A stretch of 49,397 nt of DNA from Planctomycetota bacterium. Its GTDB lineage: Bacteria; Planctomycetota; Phycisphaerae; UBA1845. The stretch covers positions 1-49,397 of the forward strand of contig JAKQDH010000068.1 in assembly GCA_029558835.1 (NCBI GenBank), written 5' to 3'. Below are positions 49,133 to 49,397 of this stretch, one piece after another (positions within the stretch are counted from its first letter, which is position 1; each line of letters starts with the position of its first letter). The notes beneath the pieces are model-generated. The model made no database searches and was not told the DNA's origin. It saw only the letters and a program-made list of their open reading frames with translations. A program made the translations under genes and the position numbers.

Positions 49133-49397
49133 TCACGGCCTCGGCCTGGCCGTCATGCCGTCGTAGACAACGCCGACGAAAACCTCAGGCGCCATGCCGC
49201 CGCGACCCCACTGCGCATCCAGGTCCTGCGTGGGGTGGGCGGCAATCACCTCGTCGCGCGTCTTGCCCTGCTGCACGAGTTCCCGCACGCGGTCCCGCAC
49301 GGTCTGCAGCATCTGCCGGTACGCCCGCAACTCAGGTAGGTGGGCCAGCGGGCCATGACCAGGAATGATCTGCGTCTCGTCGTTGGCCAACGTCAAC
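49133..49397 (-). CDS. Metallo-beta-lactamase-fold hydrolase, C-terminal part (cut by window edge)
   Basis: Only the last 87 residues are in the window. ETQIIPGHGPLAHLPELRAYRQML contains the PGHGP motif, whose His is a zinc ligand in this fold, followed by the usual long helix. The rest (VRDRVRELVQQGKTRDEVIAAHPTQDLDAQWG) is the typical C-terminal helix pair of MBL hydrolases related to the SoxH/NDM-type. The remaining zinc motif (HxHxDH) lies outside the window, so substrate and start cannot be given. Confidence 0.85.
   Translation of the reverse strand, partial: LTLANDETQIIPGHGPLAHLPELRAYRQMLQTVRDRVRELVQQGKTRDEVIAAHPTQDLDAQWGRGGMAPEVFVGVVYDGMTARPRP

Noticed and set aside
1..49397. CRISPR array, prophage or intact insertion sequence
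   Set aside because: No regularly spaced repeats with unique spacers, no phage structural genes and no transposase was found; the repeats seen are short dispersed or tandem elements.

Overview
The window is a GC-rich (roughly two-thirds G+C by eye) bacterial chromosome segment whose gene content points to a member of the Planctomycetota. The indicators are a secreted 3-keto-disaccharide hydrolase-type protein (formerly DUF1080), an orphan prepilin-like protein with the C-terminal H-x-DGH end, a Gfo/Idh/MocA oxidoreductase beside a TIM-barrel sugar isomerase and a NupG-type MFS transporter, paralogous secreted STN-like proteins, and many short palindromic repeats between genes. Assignment below phylum is not possible from the sequence alone. 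There is no prophage, intact insertion sequence or CRISPR array. Most genes are single housekeeping or envelope genes.

Layout. 1-2784 (minus): TolB-like propeller lipoprotein, second lipoprotein, 84-residue protein and the N-terminus of a XerC/XerD recombinase. 2785-4078: no gene. 4079-4912 (plus): isochorismatase-fold protein lacking the catalytic Cys. 4938-12254 (minus): LysM lipoprotein, recG, dnaE, larE. 12717-15953 (plus): zinc-ribbon membrane protein and two tandem STN-like secreted paralogues. 16207-18512 (minus): membrane spermidine-synthase-like protein broken by a frameshift at a G8 run. 19108-22247 (plus): WecA/MraY-type sugar-phosphate transferase and a B12-binding-type radical SAM protein. 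22174-23031 (minus): a lower-GC two-gene cassette with a retropepsin-like protease. 23721-24611 (minus): prepilin-like protein. 24925-28637 (plus): glyA, a lipoprotein, and a thioredoxin-fold/TPR protein. 28724-32786 (minus): HAD-family protein and phosphohexomutase. 33208 (plus): CAT-anticodon tRNA, then a 3-keto-disaccharide hydrolase-like lipoprotein and a GNAT acetyltransferase. 35185-39206 (minus): MFS transporter, sugar isomerase, Gfo/Idh/MocA oxidoreductase. 39262-39335 (minus): tRNA-Arg(TCT). 39727-41529 (plus): M48 peptidase and cysteine synthase. 41616-43806 (minus): NhaD-like antiporter and a small helical protein. 44340-44744 (plus): NifX-like protein. 44840-47412 (minus): FolD with altered catalytic residues and a membrane M48 peptidase. 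47686-48696 (plus): coiled-coil secreted protein followed by a strong terminator. 49133-end (minus): C-terminus of a metallo-beta-lactamase-fold hydrolase.

How the genes work together. The clearest functional grouping is 33.6-39.2 kb, where a secreted sugar hydrolase-like protein, a transporter, a sugar isomerase and an oxidoreductase could form a 3-keto-sugar catabolic set (inference). glyA and folD are both one-carbon genes but are 20 kb apart. recG and dnaE are adjacent replication/repair genes. The least ordinary protein-level observations are a FolD in which the cyclohydrolase Lys and Gln are replaced, an isochorismatase-fold pseudoenzyme, and the retropepsin cassette. At the DNA level, the intergenic regions carry several independent repeat families: about 100-bp units bounded by GGGTGGCATG/CATGCCACCC, nested inverted repeats, heptamer arrays, and 17-bp and 21-bp tandem repeats.
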